Of a stretch of DNA of 64,000 nt, positions 1-14,359 are shown piece by piece (position 1 is the first letter of the stretch; each line of letters begins with the position of its first letter). The DNA lies in assembly GCF_003387535.1 (NCBI RefSeq), contig NZ_QUNR01000001.1, forward strand, positions 248,001 to 312,000, given 5' to 3'. Source of the stretch: Paraperlucidibaca baekdonensis. GTDB taxonomy: Bacteria > Pseudomonadota > Gammaproteobacteria > Pseudomonadales > Moraxellaceae. Under the pieces are notes generated by a model. The model saw only the letters and a program-made list of their open reading frames with translations. It searched no databases and was not told the DNA's origin. Both the position numbers and the translations under genes were made by a program.

Positions 1-726
1 GGCTTCGATGGCCTCTGCGAAAACTCGCTCGATGCCGTCTCCGACCGCGACTTTGCCATCGAGTTTTGCTCCGCCAGCGCCTTAATCATGATGCACCTAT
101 CGCGCTTCAGCGAAGAGTTGGTGCTGTGGGCCTCGGCGCAGTTTAATTTTGTCGATCTGCCAGACCGTTTCTGCACGGGCTCGAGCATCATGCCGCAAAA
201 GAAAAATCCCGATGTACCCGAGCTGGTGCGAGGTAAAAGCGGCCGCGTGTTTGGCCACCTGATGGCGCTGCTGACGCTGATGAAAGGCCAACCGCTGGCC
301 TACAACAAAGACAACCAGGAAGACAAAGAGCCGCTGTTTGATGCCGCCGATACCGTCATGGGCTCCCTGCGTGCCTTTGCCGATATGGTGCCGGCGCTGG
401 TGCCGCGTCGCGAGGTCATGCGCGAAGCCGCACGCCGCGGTTTTGCTACCGCCACCGACCTCGCTGATTATTTGGTGAAGCGTGGCTTAGCTTTCCGCGA
501 CGCCCATGAGGTGGTCGGCAAAGCCGTGGGCTATGGCGTTTCAAGCGGCAAAGATTTAGCTGAGATGAGCCTCGCTGAGTTGCAAAATTTCTCCGCCGAT
601 ATTGGCGAAGATGTCTTCGATGTGCTCACGCTCGAAGGCTCCGTCAACGCCCGCGACCACATCGGTGGCACGGCACCCAATCAAGTGCGCGCCGCTGTGG
701 TGCGCGCCCGTCAACGTATTAATTGA
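1..726 (+). CDS. argH: Argininosuccinate lyase, C-terminal part (5' end outside window)
   Basis: Last step of arginine synthesis: cleaves argininosuccinate to arginine and fumarate in the cytoplasm as a homotetramer. The open frame enters from base 1 and gives about 241 residues, roughly half of the usual 460-470. The fumarase/aspartase superfamily signature [11 protein letters not shown] lies at about visible residues 60-70 and carries the catalytic-loop serine. The preceding [15 protein letters not shown] and the following [14 protein letters not shown] stretches are typical ArgH. The 3' end is intact, ending in TGA. A small lipoprotein gene starts within about 11 bases, so the two may be co-transcribed. 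Identity is certain; only the truncation by the window edge limits it. Confidence 0.97.
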   Translation, partial: GFDGLCENSLDAVSDRDFAIEFCSASALIMMHLSRFSEELVLWASAQFNFVDLPDRFCTGSSIMPQKKNPDVPELVRGKSGRVFGHLMALLTLMKGQPLAYNKDNQEDKEPLFDAADTVMGSLRAFADMVPALVPRREVMREAARRGFATATDLADYLVKRGLAFRDAHEVVGKAVGYGVSSGKDLAEMSLAELQNFSADIGEDVFDVLTLEGSVNARDHIGGTAPNQVRAAVVRARQRIN

Positions 727-736
727 GATGATATTG

Positions 737-1246
737 ATGAAAAAATTTCTCGTGATCGCCGCTACCTGCATCAGCTTATCGGCCTGCGCTGGTCTCGGCG
801 GCGGTGGCAGCACTGGTTCCGCCAACAGTGCCTCGCAAACGCAATCGTTTATTCAAGCCGTGGAAGCAAAACGCGGCACGGCGCTGGGCGTGGCTGAAAA
901 GATCCAGCTGCAAGGCCTGGTCGGGGCCACCAAATCCGGCATCAATGGCGTGCAGGATAAATTTCTCGACAATGTGGCGTCACGTATCGGCCTCAGCGGC
1001 CCAGCCGTGGCCGCATTATTTCCTGCAGCCGGCACGCCGATCAGCGAATCATCAGCCGTGGCGAAAGTTGAGAAAGCCTTGGGTTCGCGCTTAAGCGCGG
1101 CCGACAGTGCCGCCGTGAAAGCCGCCACAGCGCTGCGAAATGACACCGGCGAGAGTCTGAAAACCGGCTTATCGAAGCGCATCGGTGGCTTAGTCGGCCT
1201 TGATGGCGCATTCATTGAATCGCTGTTGCCACTGCTCGGCTTCTAA
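737..1246 (+). CDS. Small Ala/Gly-rich lipoprotein of unknown function
   Basis: About 169 residues. The first 18 form a type II signal peptide ([15 protein letters not shown]) followed by a lipobox-like LSAC, so the mature protein should be lipid-anchored at its cysteine in the envelope. The mature part begins with a Gly/Ser-rich linker and continues as predicted amphipathic helices rich in Ala, Ser, Val and Lys, ending LLPLLGF. I recognise no enzyme motif or named family. There is an in-frame ATG nine bases upstream (728); 737 is preferred because it gives the compact lysine-rich n-region. The gene follows argH by 10 bases and is followed by a strong hairpin. No function is assigned. Confidence 0.75.
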   Translation: MKKFLVIAATCISLSACAGLGGGGSTGSANSASQTQSFIQAVEAKRGTALGVAEKIQLQGLVGATKSGINGVQDKFLDNVASRIGLSGPAVAALFPAAGTPISESSAVAKVEKALGSRLSAADSAAVKAATALRNDTGESLKTGLSKRIGGLVGLDGAFIESLLPLLGF

Positions 1247-1257
1247 ACGTTATACCT

Positions 1258-1279
1258 CGGCGGGCCAATGTGCCCGCCG
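1258..1279 (+). terminator. GC-rich hairpin after the lipoprotein gene
   Basis: An 8-bp perfect stem (CGGCGGGC / GCCCGCCG) with a 6-base loop lies 11 bases after the lipoprotein stop and 34 bases before the ygiQ-family start. It has no T-run behind it. It could be a weak or factor-dependent terminator, or an mRNA 3'-end stabiliser. Confidence 0.45.
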
Positions 1280-1313
1280 CCCATCTGCGCGCTTGCCGTG
1301 CTGGAGTGATGTG

Positions 1314-3733
<2,420 letters not shown>

Positions 3734-3737
<4 letters not shown>

Positions 3738-4471
3738 GCCTCAGTCCCAGCGCGCTGGTCCGCCAGCGCCATGGCAATCTGACGAAACACCTGCGGGCTA
3801 AACACCATGCCTAAATGTGAGCAGCGCGCCTCCACGTGGCGCGCCTGCGGCGTGACTCTATCGATGGTCGCCGGCCAACTCACCACGCCATCAACGCGAC
3901 TAAAAATCAGCGTCATCGGGCATTGAATCGGCACGCTGTCGCGGCTAGCGATATCGCGCTCAATGGCGTCTAAATCAAAACCCATCTTAATGTACTGCTT
4001 GGCCGTGAGCGTGTATTTCGGGCCACCCACCACCGGCGAGCCCAGTGCGATCACGCCAGCAATTTGCTCTGGCATATCGCGGGCTAATTCGCGGGCAATA
4101 TAACCACCCAATGACCAACCAATAAGACTCACCGGCTGACCCAACTGCGCTGACCAATCGCGGATGCGTGTTTTTAGCGGCGGGACGAGCTTGTGTACTG
4201 CCCCATGATTTTTGCCCTGACCCCATTGCCGCACCACATAGCCTAGGCTGCGCAAACGCTTCGCCAACAAGCCCATAGCCCGCTCACTGGTGCCATAGCC
4301 CGGCAGCAACATGACCGGATGGCCCGCGCCAAGTGGTAGGTCATTGAGCAAGCGTTTGCGCAGGCGCAGGCCATCAAGCAGCTCCAAACCCACGCGCGCC
4401 TCGGCGGCCACCTCAAACCAGCGTGGGGTTTTGCTCGGCAACTCAGCGGGCAGATGACTCAAGTAACGCAT
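3734..4471 (-). CDS. Alpha/beta hydrolase fold protein (lipase-like)
   Basis: 245-residue cytoplasmic protein with an alpha/beta hydrolase pattern: oxyanion-loop-like LLPGYG (about 55-60), nucleophile elbow GWSLGG with Ser120, an aspartate in SRVDGVVS (Asp194) and a histidine in CSHLGM (His219), a complete candidate triad. No signal peptide is visible. The substrate cannot be told; triacylglycerol-lipase-like or esterase activity is an inference from the fold. It is convergent with the ygiQ-family gene, sharing CTAA stop codons, and divergent from msrA across 129 bases. Confidence 0.85.
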
Positions 4472-4600
4472 GCGGGGCTCTCCGGGGCATGAGATTGCAA
4501 GTCGCGACGCCGTTTACGGGGTGTTGACTACGGCTTTGCAGACTAGGAAGCCATCCATGCAGATGGCAGAATGAACGAATATACCTCAAGTGAGCAGCGT

Positions 4601-5119
4601 ATGAATGAATCAATAGTGGTGTTAGGCGGCGGCTGCTTTTGGTGCCTCGATGCGGTCTATCGCGAGGTGCCCGGCGTACTCGAATGCGTCTCCGGCTATG
4701 CCGGCGGGGCGCGCCCCAACCCAAGTTATGAGCAAATCTGCACCGGCGCCACCGGCCATGCCGAAGTGGTGCGACTGCGCTACGACAGCGCGGTAATTTC
4801 GCTCAATGAGCTGCTGCGAATTTTCTTCACCATACACGATCCCACCACGCTCAATCGCCAAGGCAATGATGCCGGCACGCAGTATCGTTCTGTGGTGTTT
4901 TGCCAAGATGATGCCCAGCGCGCAGCAGTCACTGATTATATCGATGGCATTCGTGGCGATTACAGTGCACCGATTGTGACTGAAATTGCCGACGACACGC
5001 CATTCTGGCCAGCCGAGGATTATCACCAAGATTATTTCCGTCATAATCCAGGTCAGGGCTATTGTCAGTTTGTGGTGGCGCCAAAAGTGCTGAAATATCG
5101 GGCCATGAGCGCGCGCTGA
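4601..5119 (+). CDS. msrA: Peptide-methionine (S)-S-oxide reductase
   Basis: Repairs oxidised methionine by reducing the S-sulfoxide, with thioredoxin as electron donor (trxA lies 1.5 kb away). The catalytic motif GGCFWC places the attacking Cys at residue 12 and a second Cys at 15. SGYAGG, TGHAEVV, DPTTLNRQGNDAGTQYRS and AEDYHQDY are family signatures. The 172-residue length is that of the compact MsrA class. An in-frame ATG 30 bases upstream (4571) would add MNEYTSSEQR; 4601 is chosen because a GAG ribosome site lies six bases upstream and family members begin shortly before GGCFWC. A bidirectional terminator follows. Confidence 0.95.
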   Translation: MNESIVVLGGGCFWCLDAVYREVPGVLECVSGYAGGARPNPSYEQICTGATGHAEVVRLRYDSAVISLNELLRIFFTIHDPTTLNRQGNDAGTQYRSVVFCQDDAQRAAVTDYIDGIRGDYSAPIVTEIADDTPFWPAEDYHQDYFRHNPGQGYCQFVVAPKVLKYRAMSAR

Positions 5120-5140
5120 CTAAAGCCAGGCATAAAAAAA

Positions 5141-5163
5141 GCCCTCTAAATAGAGGGCTTTTT
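5141..5163. terminator. Bidirectional rho-independent terminator between msrA and rho
   Basis: A perfect 7-bp stem GCCCTCT / AGAGGGC with loop AAAT is preceded by seven A residues and followed by five T residues. It can therefore stop transcripts of msrA (plus) and rho (minus). Confidence 0.9.
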
Positions 5164-5180
5164 CATAGCGCACAACGCGT

Positions 5181-6440
5181 TTATTTGCGCTTCATCATGT
5201 CGAAGAATTCGTCGTTGGTTTTTGCGTCTTTGAGCTTGTCGAGCAAGAACTCAATGGCCGCGACTTCATCCATTGGATGCAGCAGCTTGCGCAAAATCCA
5301 GACCTTCTTCAATTCATCATCGCCAATTAAGCGCTCTTCGCGACGCGTACCCGACTTCTTAATGTTGATGGCCGGGAACACGCGCTTCTCAGCAATGCGA
5401 CGGTCGAGATTAACCTCATGGTTGCCAGTCCCTTTGAACTCTTCAAAGATGACCTCGTCCATTTTCGAGCCGGTGTCGATGAGCGCGGTGGCGATAATTG
5501 TCAGCGAGCCACCCTCTTCGATATTACGCGCGGCACCAAAGAAGCGTTTCGGTCGCTCCAGTGCATGCGCATCGACACCGCCGGTGAGTACCTTGCCCGA
5601 GCTCGGAATGACGGTGTTATAGGCACGCGCCAAGCGAGTGATGGAATCGAGCAAAATAATCACATCTTTCTTGTGCTCAACCAAACGCTTGGCTTTCTCG
5701 ATGACCATTTCGGCGACTTGCACATGGCGCATCGGCGGCTCATCAAAGGTGGAGGCAATCACTTCGCCGCGCACCGTGCGCTGCATTTCGGTGACTTCCT
5801 CTGGGCGCTCATCAATCAGCAGCACGATCAGATACGCTTCAGGGTTATTTCGCGCAATCGACTGTGCCAGCGTTTGCAGCAACATGGTTTTACCGGCTTT
5901 TGGTGGCGCCACTACTAATGAACGCTGGCCTTTACCGTATGGCGACACCAAGTCGATAGTACGCGCGGTTAAATCTTCCGTGGAACCATTACCCAGTTCC
6001 ATAATTAAACGCTGCGTAGGAAATAGCGGCGTTAAATTTTCAAATAGGATTTTATTGCGCGCACTTTCCGGCGCATCCAAATTGATTTCATTAACTTTCA
6101 GCAGCGCGAAGTAGCGCTCCGATTCTTTCGGCGGTCGAATAGTGCCGGCAATCGTATCGCCGGTGCGCAAATTGAAACGACGAATTTGCGAAGGACTAAC
6201 GTAAATATCGTCAGGGCCGGCTAAATACGAACCTTCGGCGGAACGTAAAAAGCCAAAGCCATCGGATAAAATTTCTAAACAACCATCGCCAAAAATTTCT
6301 TCGCCGTTTTTCGCGTGCGTTTTTAATATGGCAAAAATGATGTCTTGTTTACGGTTACGGGCCATGCCTTCTAAGCCCATGGATTCCGCAATTTTAATGA
6401 GTTCGCCTATCGGCTTTTTCTTGAGTTCGGTGAGATTCAT
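5181..6440 (-). CDS. rho: Transcription termination factor Rho
   Basis: Hexameric RNA-dependent ATPase/helicase that releases RNA polymerase at Rho-dependent sites. 419 residues, the standard length. It starts [14 protein letters not shown], has the N-terminal Rho RNA-binding (cold-shock-like) domain with [17 protein letters not shown] at about 50-65, Walker A PPKAGKT near residue 180, Walker [16 protein letters not shown], the Q/R-loop region and the C-terminal FDMMKRK. No unusual insert is present. trxA lies upstream on the same strand, separated by 184 bases that contain a hairpin, so rho probably has its own promoter in that leader. rho leaders in related bacteria are autoregulated; I cannot demonstrate that here. 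Confidence 0.98.
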   Translation of the reverse strand: MNLTELKKKPIGELIKIAESMGLEGMARNRKQDIIFAILKTHAKNGEEIFGDGCLEILSDGFGFLRSAEGSYLAGPDDIYVSPSQIRRFNLRTGDTIAGTIRPPKESERYFALLKVNEINLDAPESARNKILFENLTPLFPTQRLIMELGNGSTEDLTARTIDLVSPYGKGQRSLVVAPPKAGKTMLLQTLAQSIARNNPEAYLIVLLIDERPEEVTEMQRTVRGEVIASTFDEPPMRHVQVAEMVIEKAKRLVEHKKDVIILLDSITRLARAYNTVIPSSGKVLTGGVDAHALERPKRFFGAARNIEEGGSLTIIATALIDTGSKMDEVIFEEFKGTGNHEVNLDRRIAEKRVFPAINIKKSGTRREERLIGDDELKKVWILRKLLHPMDEVAAIEFLLDKLKDAKTNDEFFDMMKRK

Positions 6441-6588
6441 ACCGTGCTGTCAATTGGAGGGTAAGGGCAACCCAATCACTCTATGGCCAGTGCGTGGCGA
6501 GGTCGTTCAGCAGGAATTCACTGCGCAGCACAACGGCGGTCGGCTGGAGGTCGTGGGGAACGTAAAAGAGTAATCTGAGTTGAAACGA

Positions 6589-6616
6589 GGCGATGGTGCC
6601 GGGAGCAGCCATCGCC
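6589..6616 (-). terminator. Hairpin downstream of trxA
   Basis: An 8-bp perfect stem GGCGATGG / CCATCGCC with a 12-base loop lies just past the trxA stop on the minus strand. The following T-run is short (TCGTTTC), so it would be a leaky terminator or attenuator between trxA and rho. Confidence 0.5.
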
Positions 6617-6624
6617 AATAGGAC

Positions 6625-6957
6625 TTATATAGAGGAGTCGATAAACGCTGTCAACTGTGACTTAGATAGTGCGCCCACTTTCGTGGCAGCAATTTCGCCC
6701 GATTTAAACAGGGTTAGCGTGGGAATACCGCGCACACCAAACTTGGCGGCTGTCGCGGCATTTTCGTCAACATTGACCTTAACGATCTTCACGCGGCCTT
6801 GATACTCGCTGGCTAACTCATCAAGCACGGGTGCGATCATTTTGCAGGGACCACACCATGGCGCCCAATAATCAACCAATACAGGCACGTCGGCTTCTAA
6901 TACATCGGCGGCAAAATTCGCATCGCTGGTGTTGACGATCAGCTCACTGCTCATCAT
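6625..6957 (-). CDS. trxA: Thioredoxin 1
   Basis: Small cytoplasmic dithiol reductase supplying electrons to ribonucleotide reductase, MsrA and others. 110 residues with the invariant active site WCGPCK (Cys35, Cys38), the cis-proline loop GIPTL, and the buried Asp in VDYWAPW. A second ATG at codon 2 is equally plausible; an ACGGAG-like ribosome site precedes it. It stands divergent from ppx across about 130 bases and upstream of rho, the order known from Pseudomonas. Confidence 0.97.
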   Translation of the reverse strand: MMSSELIVNTSDANFAADVLEADVPVLVDYWAPWCGPCKMIAPVLDELASEYQGRVKIVKVNVDENAATAAKFGVRGIPTLTLFKSGEIAATKVGALSKSQLTAFIDSSI

Positions 6958-7088
6958 GGCACTCCGTTTTATATGGATAAATTAACGAGGTGATACTAGC
7001 ACACCGACGAGAAAATCATGCAAGTGCCTCGCGGTGCGCTACAATTATCGACTGAATTTTTCATTGTTGGGCCACCAGGAGCATCCTT

Positions 7089-8594
7089 ATGCCGCGTAGC
7101 CAGGCTTTAGATGACGGCTTGATGGCCGCTGTTGATATGGGCTCCAATAGCTTTCATTTGGCCATCGCGCGGCTCGATCATGGCGTGGTGCGACTCACCG
7201 ACAGCCTGTCTGAAAAAGTTCAGCTCGCCGCCGGCCTTGATGAGAACCAGCAACTTACCGATGAAGCCATTGACCGCGCCATGGCATGCCTCTCGCGCTT
7301 TAGTCAGCATCTAGCCGGTGTTGAGCCACAACGTTTGCGCATTGTCGGCACCAATGCGCTGCGGGTAGCGCGCAATGCCCGACGCTTTGCTCGCGCCGCT
7401 CAGGAAGTGCTCAACCATCCCATCGAAATTATTGCCGGTCGTGAAGAAGCCCGTCTGATTTATGTCGGCGTCTCGCAAACGCTGGCAGGCCAAGGCAAAC
7501 GGCTGGTGGTTGATATTGGCGGCGGCTCGACCGAATTTATCATCGGTGAACGCCATGAGCCGCTGCTCACCGAGTCCTTACACATGGGCTGTGTCAGCTA
7601 CACCCAGCGCTTTTTCCCCGATGGTCAAATCACTGAAAAAAGTCTGAATCGCGCCATCACTAGCGCACAGCAAGAACTGGCCTCCATTGCGCGCGCGTAT
7701 CGCGATATGGGTTGGGATAGTGCCGTTGGCTCATCGGGCACCATCAAGGCCATTCGTCATGTGGTCAATAGCTTCGGCTGGGCCACGCCCGAGGGCCATA
7801 TACCTGCCGATGCAATCGCGAAACTACGCGAGTTATTACTGAGCGTTAGCGATATACGCGAGTTACAGCTGCCTGGCCTGAAAGATGATCGCCGCCTACT
7901 CATGCCTGCGGGCTTTGCCATTGTCAGCGCTATGTTTGCCTCGCTGCATATCGATACCCTTGGTTTTTCCGAGGGTGCGCTGCGCGAAGGCGTACTTTAC
8001 GACATGCTTGGTCGTTTCGGTGAGGGCGACATCCGTGAACGCAGCATTGTTTCCCTGCAGCAACGCTATGGCATTGATGGCGAATTCAGTACTCGCGTGT
8101 GCAACACCGCCAGCGAGTTGTTTGCACAATTACAGCCCGTCTTTAATTTTAGCGAAGATGATCTAGGCACACTGCTTCGAGCCGCACAGCTGCATGAGAT
8201 CGGCAAAGCCATTTCGCACACCGGCTACCACAAGCACGGGGCGTATCTACTTTTTCATGCTGACTTAGCCGGCTTTTCCAAGCCCGAGCAAGAAGCGCTC
8301 TCGCTGATGGTTGGCTCGCACCGCCGGCGTCTACGCACGGAAAACATTGATGCGTTGAAAGCCGCTGGCGACGTAGTGCTGCTGCAACTCACTCTGATCT
8401 TGCGCTTAGCTGTGCTGCTCAATCATAGCCGCAGCCGCGATGACGCTGCACTGCCAAGGGTACGCTCCGATGGCCAACACTATCGTCTCGATTTCGCCAA
8501 AGACTGGCTCAAAACGCACCCGCTAACACTCGCTGATCTTGAGCAAGAAAGTGGCTACTTTCAAAGCGCTGGCTTTAAGCTCACGGTATATTAA
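7089..8594 (+). CDS. ppx: Exopolyphosphatase (Ppx/GppA family)
   Basis: Releases phosphate processively from the ends of polyphosphate, and members may also convert pppGpp to ppGpp. 501 residues: an N-terminal ASKHA-fold phosphatase with [10 protein letters not shown] (about 16-25, phosphate loop 1) and DIGGGSTEF (loop 2, about 143-151), followed by an HD-like C-terminal region with [24 protein letters not shown] lies before the ATG. It is convergent with ppk, the two stop codons overlapping in TTAA, so the polymerase and the hydrolase of polyphosphate are neighbours but on separate transcripts. Confidence 0.94.
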   Translation: MPRSQALDDGLMAAVDMGSNSFHLAIARLDHGVVRLTDSLSEKVQLAAGLDENQQLTDEAIDRAMACLSRFSQHLAGVEPQRLRIVGTNALRVARNARRFARAAQEVLNHPIEIIAGREEARLIYVGVSQTLAGQGKRLVVDIGGGSTEFIIGERHEPLLTESLHMGCVSYTQRFFPDGQITEKSLNRAITSAQQELASIARAYRDMGWDSAVGSSGTIKAIRHVVNSFGWATPEGHIPADAIAKLRELLLSVSDIRELQLPGLKDDRRLLMPAGFAIVSAMFASLHIDTLGFSEGALREGVLYDMLGRFGEGDIRERSIVSLQQRYGIDGEFSTRVCNTASELFAQLQPVFNFSEDDLGTLLRAAQLHEIGKAISHTGYHKHGAYLLFHADLAGFSKPEQEALSLMVGSHRRRLRTENIDALKAAGDVVLLQLTLILRLAVLLNHSRSRDDAALPRVRSDGQHYRLDFAKDWLKTHPLTLADLEQESGYFQSAGFKLTVY

Positions 8595-10651
8595 GTGAGC
8601 TTTTCCAATAGCTGCTGCTGGGCATTGCAAGGCTTGCTGTTGCCGGGTGTGGCCCGTTGCCAACTGCCGTCGGGCTGCATATCCCAAGCCTGCGTGTTGT
8701 CTTTCAAATAGAGCATCAGGCCTTGCTCGATAACGCGCTTTTTAGCCCCCGGTTCAAGAAACGGAAAGCAAGTCTCCACACGCTGATAGAGATTGCGATC
8801 CATCCAATCGGCGCTTGAGCCATAGACCAAGGGCTCACCGGCATTTTCGAAATAAAACACCCGCGTATGCTCCAGAAAACGCCCAACAATAGAGCGCACA
8901 CGAATATTGTCGGTGACACCCGCCACCCCCGGACGCAGACAGCAAACCGAGCGGATAATGAGATCTATCGACACGCCAGCCTGCGACGCGCGCATTAAGG
9001 CTTGCATCAGCACCTGCTCAGTGAGCGCATTGACCTTAATAATAATGCGCGCCGGCACGCCCAACTGCTGATTTTTAATCTCCTGCTCAATCAAGCCGAG
9101 CAGTTTTGGATGCAGCGTAAATGGGGCGTGCAAGAGCTGCTTTAAACGCAGCACTTTGCCCATGCCCGTGAGCTCTTGGAAGATTTTATGGATGTCCTCA
9201 CAGACCTCTTGATTCGCCGTGAGTAGGCCATAGTCGGTGTAGAGTCTGGCATTGCCAGCGTGATAATTACCGGTGCCTAAGTGCCCATAACGCATGAGTT
9301 TTCGGCCTTCACGACGCACTACTAAAATCATTTTCGCATGCGTTTTATAGCCCACGATGCCATAGACCACGATAGCGCCGGCTTGCTGCAGCTTGTTGGC
9401 TACCTCAATATTTGAGGCCTCATCAAAGCGAGCGCGCAACTCAATGACGGCGGTAACTTCTTTGCCATTACGTGCAGCATCGGCAAGCACATTGACGATT
9501 TCCGAGTCAGGACCCGAGCGATACAACGTCTGCTTGATGGCCAATACATGCGGATCGCGTGCGGCTTGGCGAAGCAGATCTATCACCGGCATAAACGACT
9601 CAAACGGGTGGTGCAAAAGAATGTCGCCCTGGGCAATGGTCTCGAAAATATTTTCTGACTTCTGCAGAATATCTGGCATACGAGGTCGAAATGGCGTGAA
9701 GCGCAAACGTGGTCGATCAAAGTCTGTTAATAGCCGCGACAAATTTACTGGGCCATTGACTTGATATAGCGCCTCGTTTGTTAGCGAAAATTGTCTTAAC
9801 AAATAATCAATAATTTGTCGCGGACAGTTATCAGCCACCTCAAGACGCACCGCGGCGCCATAGCGCCGTGACAATAGCTCGCCTTTGAGGGCCGAGGCTA
9901 AATCTTCGGCATCTTCATCGACTGTCATATCGGCGTTGCGCGTGACTCGAAATTGGAAGCAGCCATTGGCTGTCATGCCCGGAAATAATTCGGAGACATG
10001 CTCGTGAATAATCGATGACAGCATGACGTGCTGGTCGCCGCCATCGACAATGTCATCGGGTAGGCGTACCACGCGCGGTAACGAGCGCGGCGCCGGCACC
10101 ACAGCCAGCGACATTTGTCGGCCGAAGGCATCTTTGCCATCGAGCGAAACGATAAAATTCAACGACTTATTGACCAAGCGCGGAAACGGGTGTGCCGGGT
10201 CAAGGCCAATCGGCGTTAGCACTGGCAACACCTGCTCTTTAAAATATCTACGCACCCAAGCCGACTGCTTTTCTGTCCATTCGTCACGACGCAAATAGCA
10301 AATACTTTCAGCTGCTAGCGCCGGTAGTAAGTCCTCATTGAGGATGCGATATTGACGCTCCACCGCGGCATGGCAGATATCGGATATGAGCTTCAATACC
10401 TCCTGGGGCAGTAAGCCATCGGGGCCCGACTTAATATGACCAAAGGAGACTTGCTGTAGCAGTCCAGCCACGCGAATTTCAAAAAACTCATCGAGATTAC
10501 GCGAGAAAATTAGCAGAAAATTTAAGCGTTCAATGAGTGGATGGCTAGGGTCAGTGGCTTGCTCAAGCACGCGCATATTAAAGTCGAGAATGCTTAGCTC
10601 ACGATTTAAATACAGCTCAGGACTGGTTAACTCAAAAGCCTCAGTGCTCAT
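8591..10651 (-). CDS. ppk1: Polyphosphate kinase 1
   Basis: Makes inorganic polyphosphate from ATP, reversibly, at the membrane. 686 residues, the normal family length: N domain ([21 protein letters not shown]), head domain, then two phospholipase-D-like catalytic domains. The histidine in [10 protein letters not shown] corresponds to the autophosphorylated residue, and [11 protein letters not shown] and [12 protein letters not shown] are diagnostic. The C-terminal domain contains [13 protein letters not shown] and [18 protein letters not shown] precedes the ATG. hemB lies 46 bases upstream on the same strand, so hemB-ppk1 may form one transcript. Confidence 0.97.
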   Translation of the reverse strand: MSTEAFELTSPELYLNRELSILDFNMRVLEQATDPSHPLIERLNFLLIFSRNLDEFFEIRVAGLLQQVSFGHIKSGPDGLLPQEVLKLISDICHAAVERQYRILNEDLLPALAAESICYLRRDEWTEKQSAWVRRYFKEQVLPVLTPIGLDPAHPFPRLVNKSLNFIVSLDGKDAFGRQMSLAVVPAPRSLPRVVRLPDDIVDGGDQHVMLSSIIHEHVSELFPGMTANGCFQFRVTRNADMTVDEDAEDLASALKGELLSRRYGAAVRLEVADNCPRQIIDYLLRQFSLTNEALYQVNGPVNLSRLLTDFDRPRLRFTPFRPRMPDILQKSENIFETIAQGDILLHHPFESFMPVIDLLRQAARDPHVLAIKQTLYRSGPDSEIVNVLADAARNGKEVTAVIELRARFDEASNIEVANKLQQAGAIVVYGIVGYKTHAKMILVVRREGRKLMRYGHLGTGNYHAGNARLYTDYGLLTANQEVCEDIHKIFQELTGMGKVLRLKQLLHAPFTLHPKLLGLIEQEIKNQQLGVPARIIIKVNALTEQVLMQALMRASQAGVSIDLIIRSVCCLRPGVAGVTDNIRVRSIVGRFLEHTRVFYFENAGEPLVYGSSADWMDRNLYQRVETCFPFLEPGAKKRVIEQGLMLYLKDNTQAWDMQPDGSWQRATPGNSKPCNAQQQLLEKLT

Positions 10652-10697
10652 GGTAAATCCTACTAAAAATAATTTTTCATGCTATCGCCGCTCGATG

Positions 10698-11723
<1,026 letters not shown>

Positions 11724-11750
11724 TCACAAAAGAATGTCAACAGCTTAGCT

Positions 11751-11815
11751 GAAAGCGCTGCGCTTTCGTAGCAAGCGCACACCAACGAATCCTGATGACG
11801 GCTAAGCCTAGGCTT
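11751..11815. other. Two short palindromes in the hemB/thioesterase divergent region
   Basis: GAAAGCG-CTG-CGCTTTC (11751-11767) is a perfect 7-bp inverted repeat, and AAGCCTAGGCTT (11804-11815) is a perfect 12-base palindrome. Both sit in the 138-base region between the divergent hemB and thioesterase starts, where a regulator could bind. Which protein, if any, is not visible. Confidence 0.3.
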
Positions 11816-11852
11816 GCTACATTGCATTACACATTTTTGGCACTTTAAGCAT

Positions 11853-12341
11853 ATGAGCGAAACAAATACCCTAACACCAGAGGCTCGTGCTGAGCGCTTG
11901 GCACAGCGTCGTCAACAGCTCATCGACGGCTTCAATAACATTCCATTTGTGGTGCATGTTGGTGCTCAACTGGTCTATCTCGGTGAAGATGAAGTCCGTG
12001 CCGAAGTTGCCATGGCACCTCATTTGGTCGGCAATACCTTCCAGCAGATTTTGCATGGTGGCGTGATTGCCACCTTGCTCGATAGCGTTGCTGGTGTGGC
12101 CAGCATGGGAGCGGCTTATGCGCGACTGAAAGGTCAGCCGCGCGAAGAAAAAATGCGCCGCATGGCCCAGCTCGGTACCATCGACATGCGCATTGATTAT
12201 TTACGCCCCGGCCGCGGCGAGCGTTTCATCGCCGGCGCGAAAGTCGTGCGCATTGGCAGTAAAATCTGCGCCACGCAAATGACCTTTCACAACGAAAAAG
12301 ACGTACTGATTGCCACCGGCAATGCCGTGTTTCATTATTAA
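11853..12341 (+). CDS. Hotdog-fold acyl-CoA thioesterase (PaaI/YigI-like)
   Basis: 162-residue cytoplasmic protein of the 4HBT/hotdog superfamily. The signature region is HLVGNTFQQILHGGVIATLLDSVAG, in which HGG and the following Asp are the usual thioesterase elements, and a later IDMRIDYLRPGRG segment is the second hotdog half. It probably hydrolyses medium- or long-chain acyl-CoA as YigI does; the chain length is a guess. The start at 11853 opens into MSETN; a longer frame upstream lacks a ribosome site. Its stop overlaps that of the convergent yheS gene by four bases. Confidence 0.85.
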   Translation: MSETNTLTPEARAERLAQRRQQLIDGFNNIPFVVHVGAQLVYLGEDEVRAEVAMAPHLVGNTFQQILHGGVIATLLDSVAGVASMGAAYARLKGQPREEKMRRMAQLGTIDMRIDYLRPGRGERFIAGAKVVRIGSKICATQMTFHNEKDVLIATGNAVFHY

Positions 12342-14314
12342 GTGTTGAGCTGCTCCAGCAATTCGCTCGCCGCTAACCACTCGGCCTCCGCCTGCTCAAG
12401 ATCTTGCTGCGCCGCTTTTTGTTTCTGCAGCACCTCGGCCAGCTCGGCGCTATTGGCCGGCTCATAAAGTGTGCTACCGCTAAGTGTTGCCGATAGCCTT
12501 TCAAGGCTGAGCTGGGCATCAGCCAGTGTTTGCTCAGTTCGCGCTACTACTTTTTGTGCGGCACGAATGTCGGCTGAGCGCACAGGCTTTTTCGCCACCA
12601 TGGCCTCTGGCGCTTCGGGAGCCTGCGCGGCGGATTTAGGAGTGGTTGTTGCTGCTATGGCAGCTGCCTCAGGCAAGCTCGCTGGCGCTGCAGCGGCCTC
12701 AGCCACTGGCACCACACTGCCGGCGCCGCCGGTCGCGGCTTGCTTCGCACGCCAAGCACGCAGCCATTGCGCGTAGTCATCTAAGTCGCCATCAAAGCGC
12801 TCGGCCTTGCCACTGTTGATTAGCCACAGCTCATCACAGGTCACAGAGACCAAATGTCGGTCGTGTGAGACCAACACAATCGCGCCCTCAAAGGCTTGAA
12901 TAGCTACCAGCAATGCATGACGCAACGCCAAGTCGAGGTGGTTGGTGGGCTCATCGAGAAGCAGCACATTGGGGCGCTGCCAAATAATCAGCGCCAACGC
13001 CAAACGCGCTTTTTCGCCCCCTGAAAATGGTGTGATTTCGGCGCAGACGCGATCGCCGCCAAAGCCAAAGCCGCCAAGGAAATTACGCAGCGTCAGCTCA
13101 TCGACCTTAGGACTTAAGCGTTGAATCAAGACCAATGGTGTTACCGAGGCATCGAGATGGTCGACCTGATGCTGGGCGAAGTAGCCTATGCGTGTGTGCT
13201 CGCTGATTAAACGCGTGCCTGAAAGTAGCGGCAAATCGCCCACTAGCGCGCGCACTAAAGTGGTTTTGCCGGCGCCATTGGGGCCGAGCAGACCAATACG
13301 CGCACCCGGATACAAACCCAAATCGACATCGTTAATTAAGGGTGTTTTCGAATGCCCAATAGCCGCCTCATCAAGCCGCAGCAGTGGGCTGGCCAAACGA
13401 TCCGGCGCACGAAAACGAATATCGAGGCCTGATTCAATTTCTGCTGGTGCACTCAATGTCATGCGCTCGAGTGCTTTTAGGCGACTTTGCGCTTGCCGAG
13501 CTTTGGTGGCCTTTGCGCGAAAGCGATCAACATACGACTGCAAATGCGCCACCTGCAGCTGTTGTTTATCGAAAGCTTGTTGCTGCTGCGCCAAACGCTC
13601 GGCGCGGGTGCGCTCGAACGTCGAGTAATTACCGCGATAATGCGTGATGGTGCCTTGCGCCACATGCAGAATATGCTCAACCACGGCATCGAGAAAGTCG
13701 CGGTCGTGCGACACCATGACCAAGGTGCCGGGATAGGCGCGCAGCCAATCTTCCAACCACAAGATGGCATCGAGATCGAGATGGTTAGTCGGCTCATCGA
13801 GAAGCAATAAGTCAGAGCGACACATCAACGTTTGCGCCAAGTTCAACCGCATGCGCCAACCGCCAGAAAAGGCGGCGACCGGGCGCTGCATATCAGACTC
13901 GGAAAAACCTAAGCCGGCAAGGAGCTGGGCGGCGCGTGAAGGCGCGGTATAACCATCAATGCTTTCGTAGCTGGCAAATACATTGCCCATGGCGATGCCA
14001 TCAAGCGCGTCGAGATCATTCAGCTGATTATCGAGCTGACGCCACTCGGCATCACCATCGAGCACATAGTCCAACGCCGACCGATCGACCGCCGCCACCT
14101 CCTGCTTCATATGCGCCACGACCCAGCCTGCTGGGCGCGACAAACTGCCGGTATCGGCTTGCAGTTCGCGCAATAGCAAAGAAAATAACGAGCTTTTGCC
14201 TGCGCCATTATTGCCAGTAAGACCAACATGCCAGCCGGGATGGATAGCAAAGCTGGCGTCAGAGAATAAGGGGCGGCCGCCGCGAAGCAGTCCGATTTGC
14301 TCGGCAAGAATCAT
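12338..14314 (-). CDS. yheS: ABC-F ATPase YheS
   Basis: Soluble ABC-F protein with two ABC domains and no membrane part; family members act on the ribosome. 658 residues. Domain 1 has Walker A GNNGAGKSS (about 34-42), signature FSGGWRMRL and Walker B LLLLDEPTNHLDLD. The linker (about 230-290) is basic and helical (DRFRAKATKARQAQSRLKALERM). Domain 2 has [18 protein letters not shown] and VLLLDEPTNHLDL. An Ala/Pro-rich low-complexity segment (about 535-580) leads to a C-terminal coiled coil (VARTEQTLADAQLSLERL). Gene order with the algP-like and FKBP genes matches Pseudomonas. Confidence 0.93.
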   Translation of the reverse strand: MILAEQIGLLRGGRPLFSDASFAIHPGWHVGLTGNNGAGKSSLFSLLLRELQADTGSLSRPAGWVVAHMKQEVAAVDRSALDYVLDGDAEWRQLDNQLNDLDALDGIAMGNVFASYESIDGYTAPSRAAQLLAGLGFSESDMQRPVAAFSGGWRMRLNLAQTLMCRSDLLLLDEPTNHLDLDAILWLEDWLRAYPGTLVMVSHDRDFLDAVVEHILHVAQGTITHYRGNYSTFERTRAERLAQQQQAFDKQQLQVAHLQSYVDRFRAKATKARQAQSRLKALERMTLSAPAEIESGLDIRFRAPDRLASPLLRLDEAAIGHSKTPLINDVDLGLYPGARIGLLGPNGAGKTTLVRALVGDLPLLSGTRLISEHTRIGYFAQHQVDHLDASVTPLVLIQRLSPKVDELTLRNFLGGFGFGGDRVCAEITPFSGGEKARLALALIIWQRPNVLLLDEPTNHLDLALRHALLVAIQAFEGAIVLVSHDRHLVSVTCDELWLINSGKAERFDGDLDDYAQWLRAWRAKQAATGGAGSVVPVAEAAAAPASLPEAAAIAATTTPKSAAQAPEAPEAMVAKKPVRSADIRAAQKVVARTEQTLADAQLSLERLSATLSGSTLYEPANSAELAEVLQKQKAAQQDLEQAEAEWLAASELLEQLNT

Positions 14315-14359
14315 GTGTGTCTCAAGAGGGCTGTGCGAGTTTAACCGTGCAGAAATGAC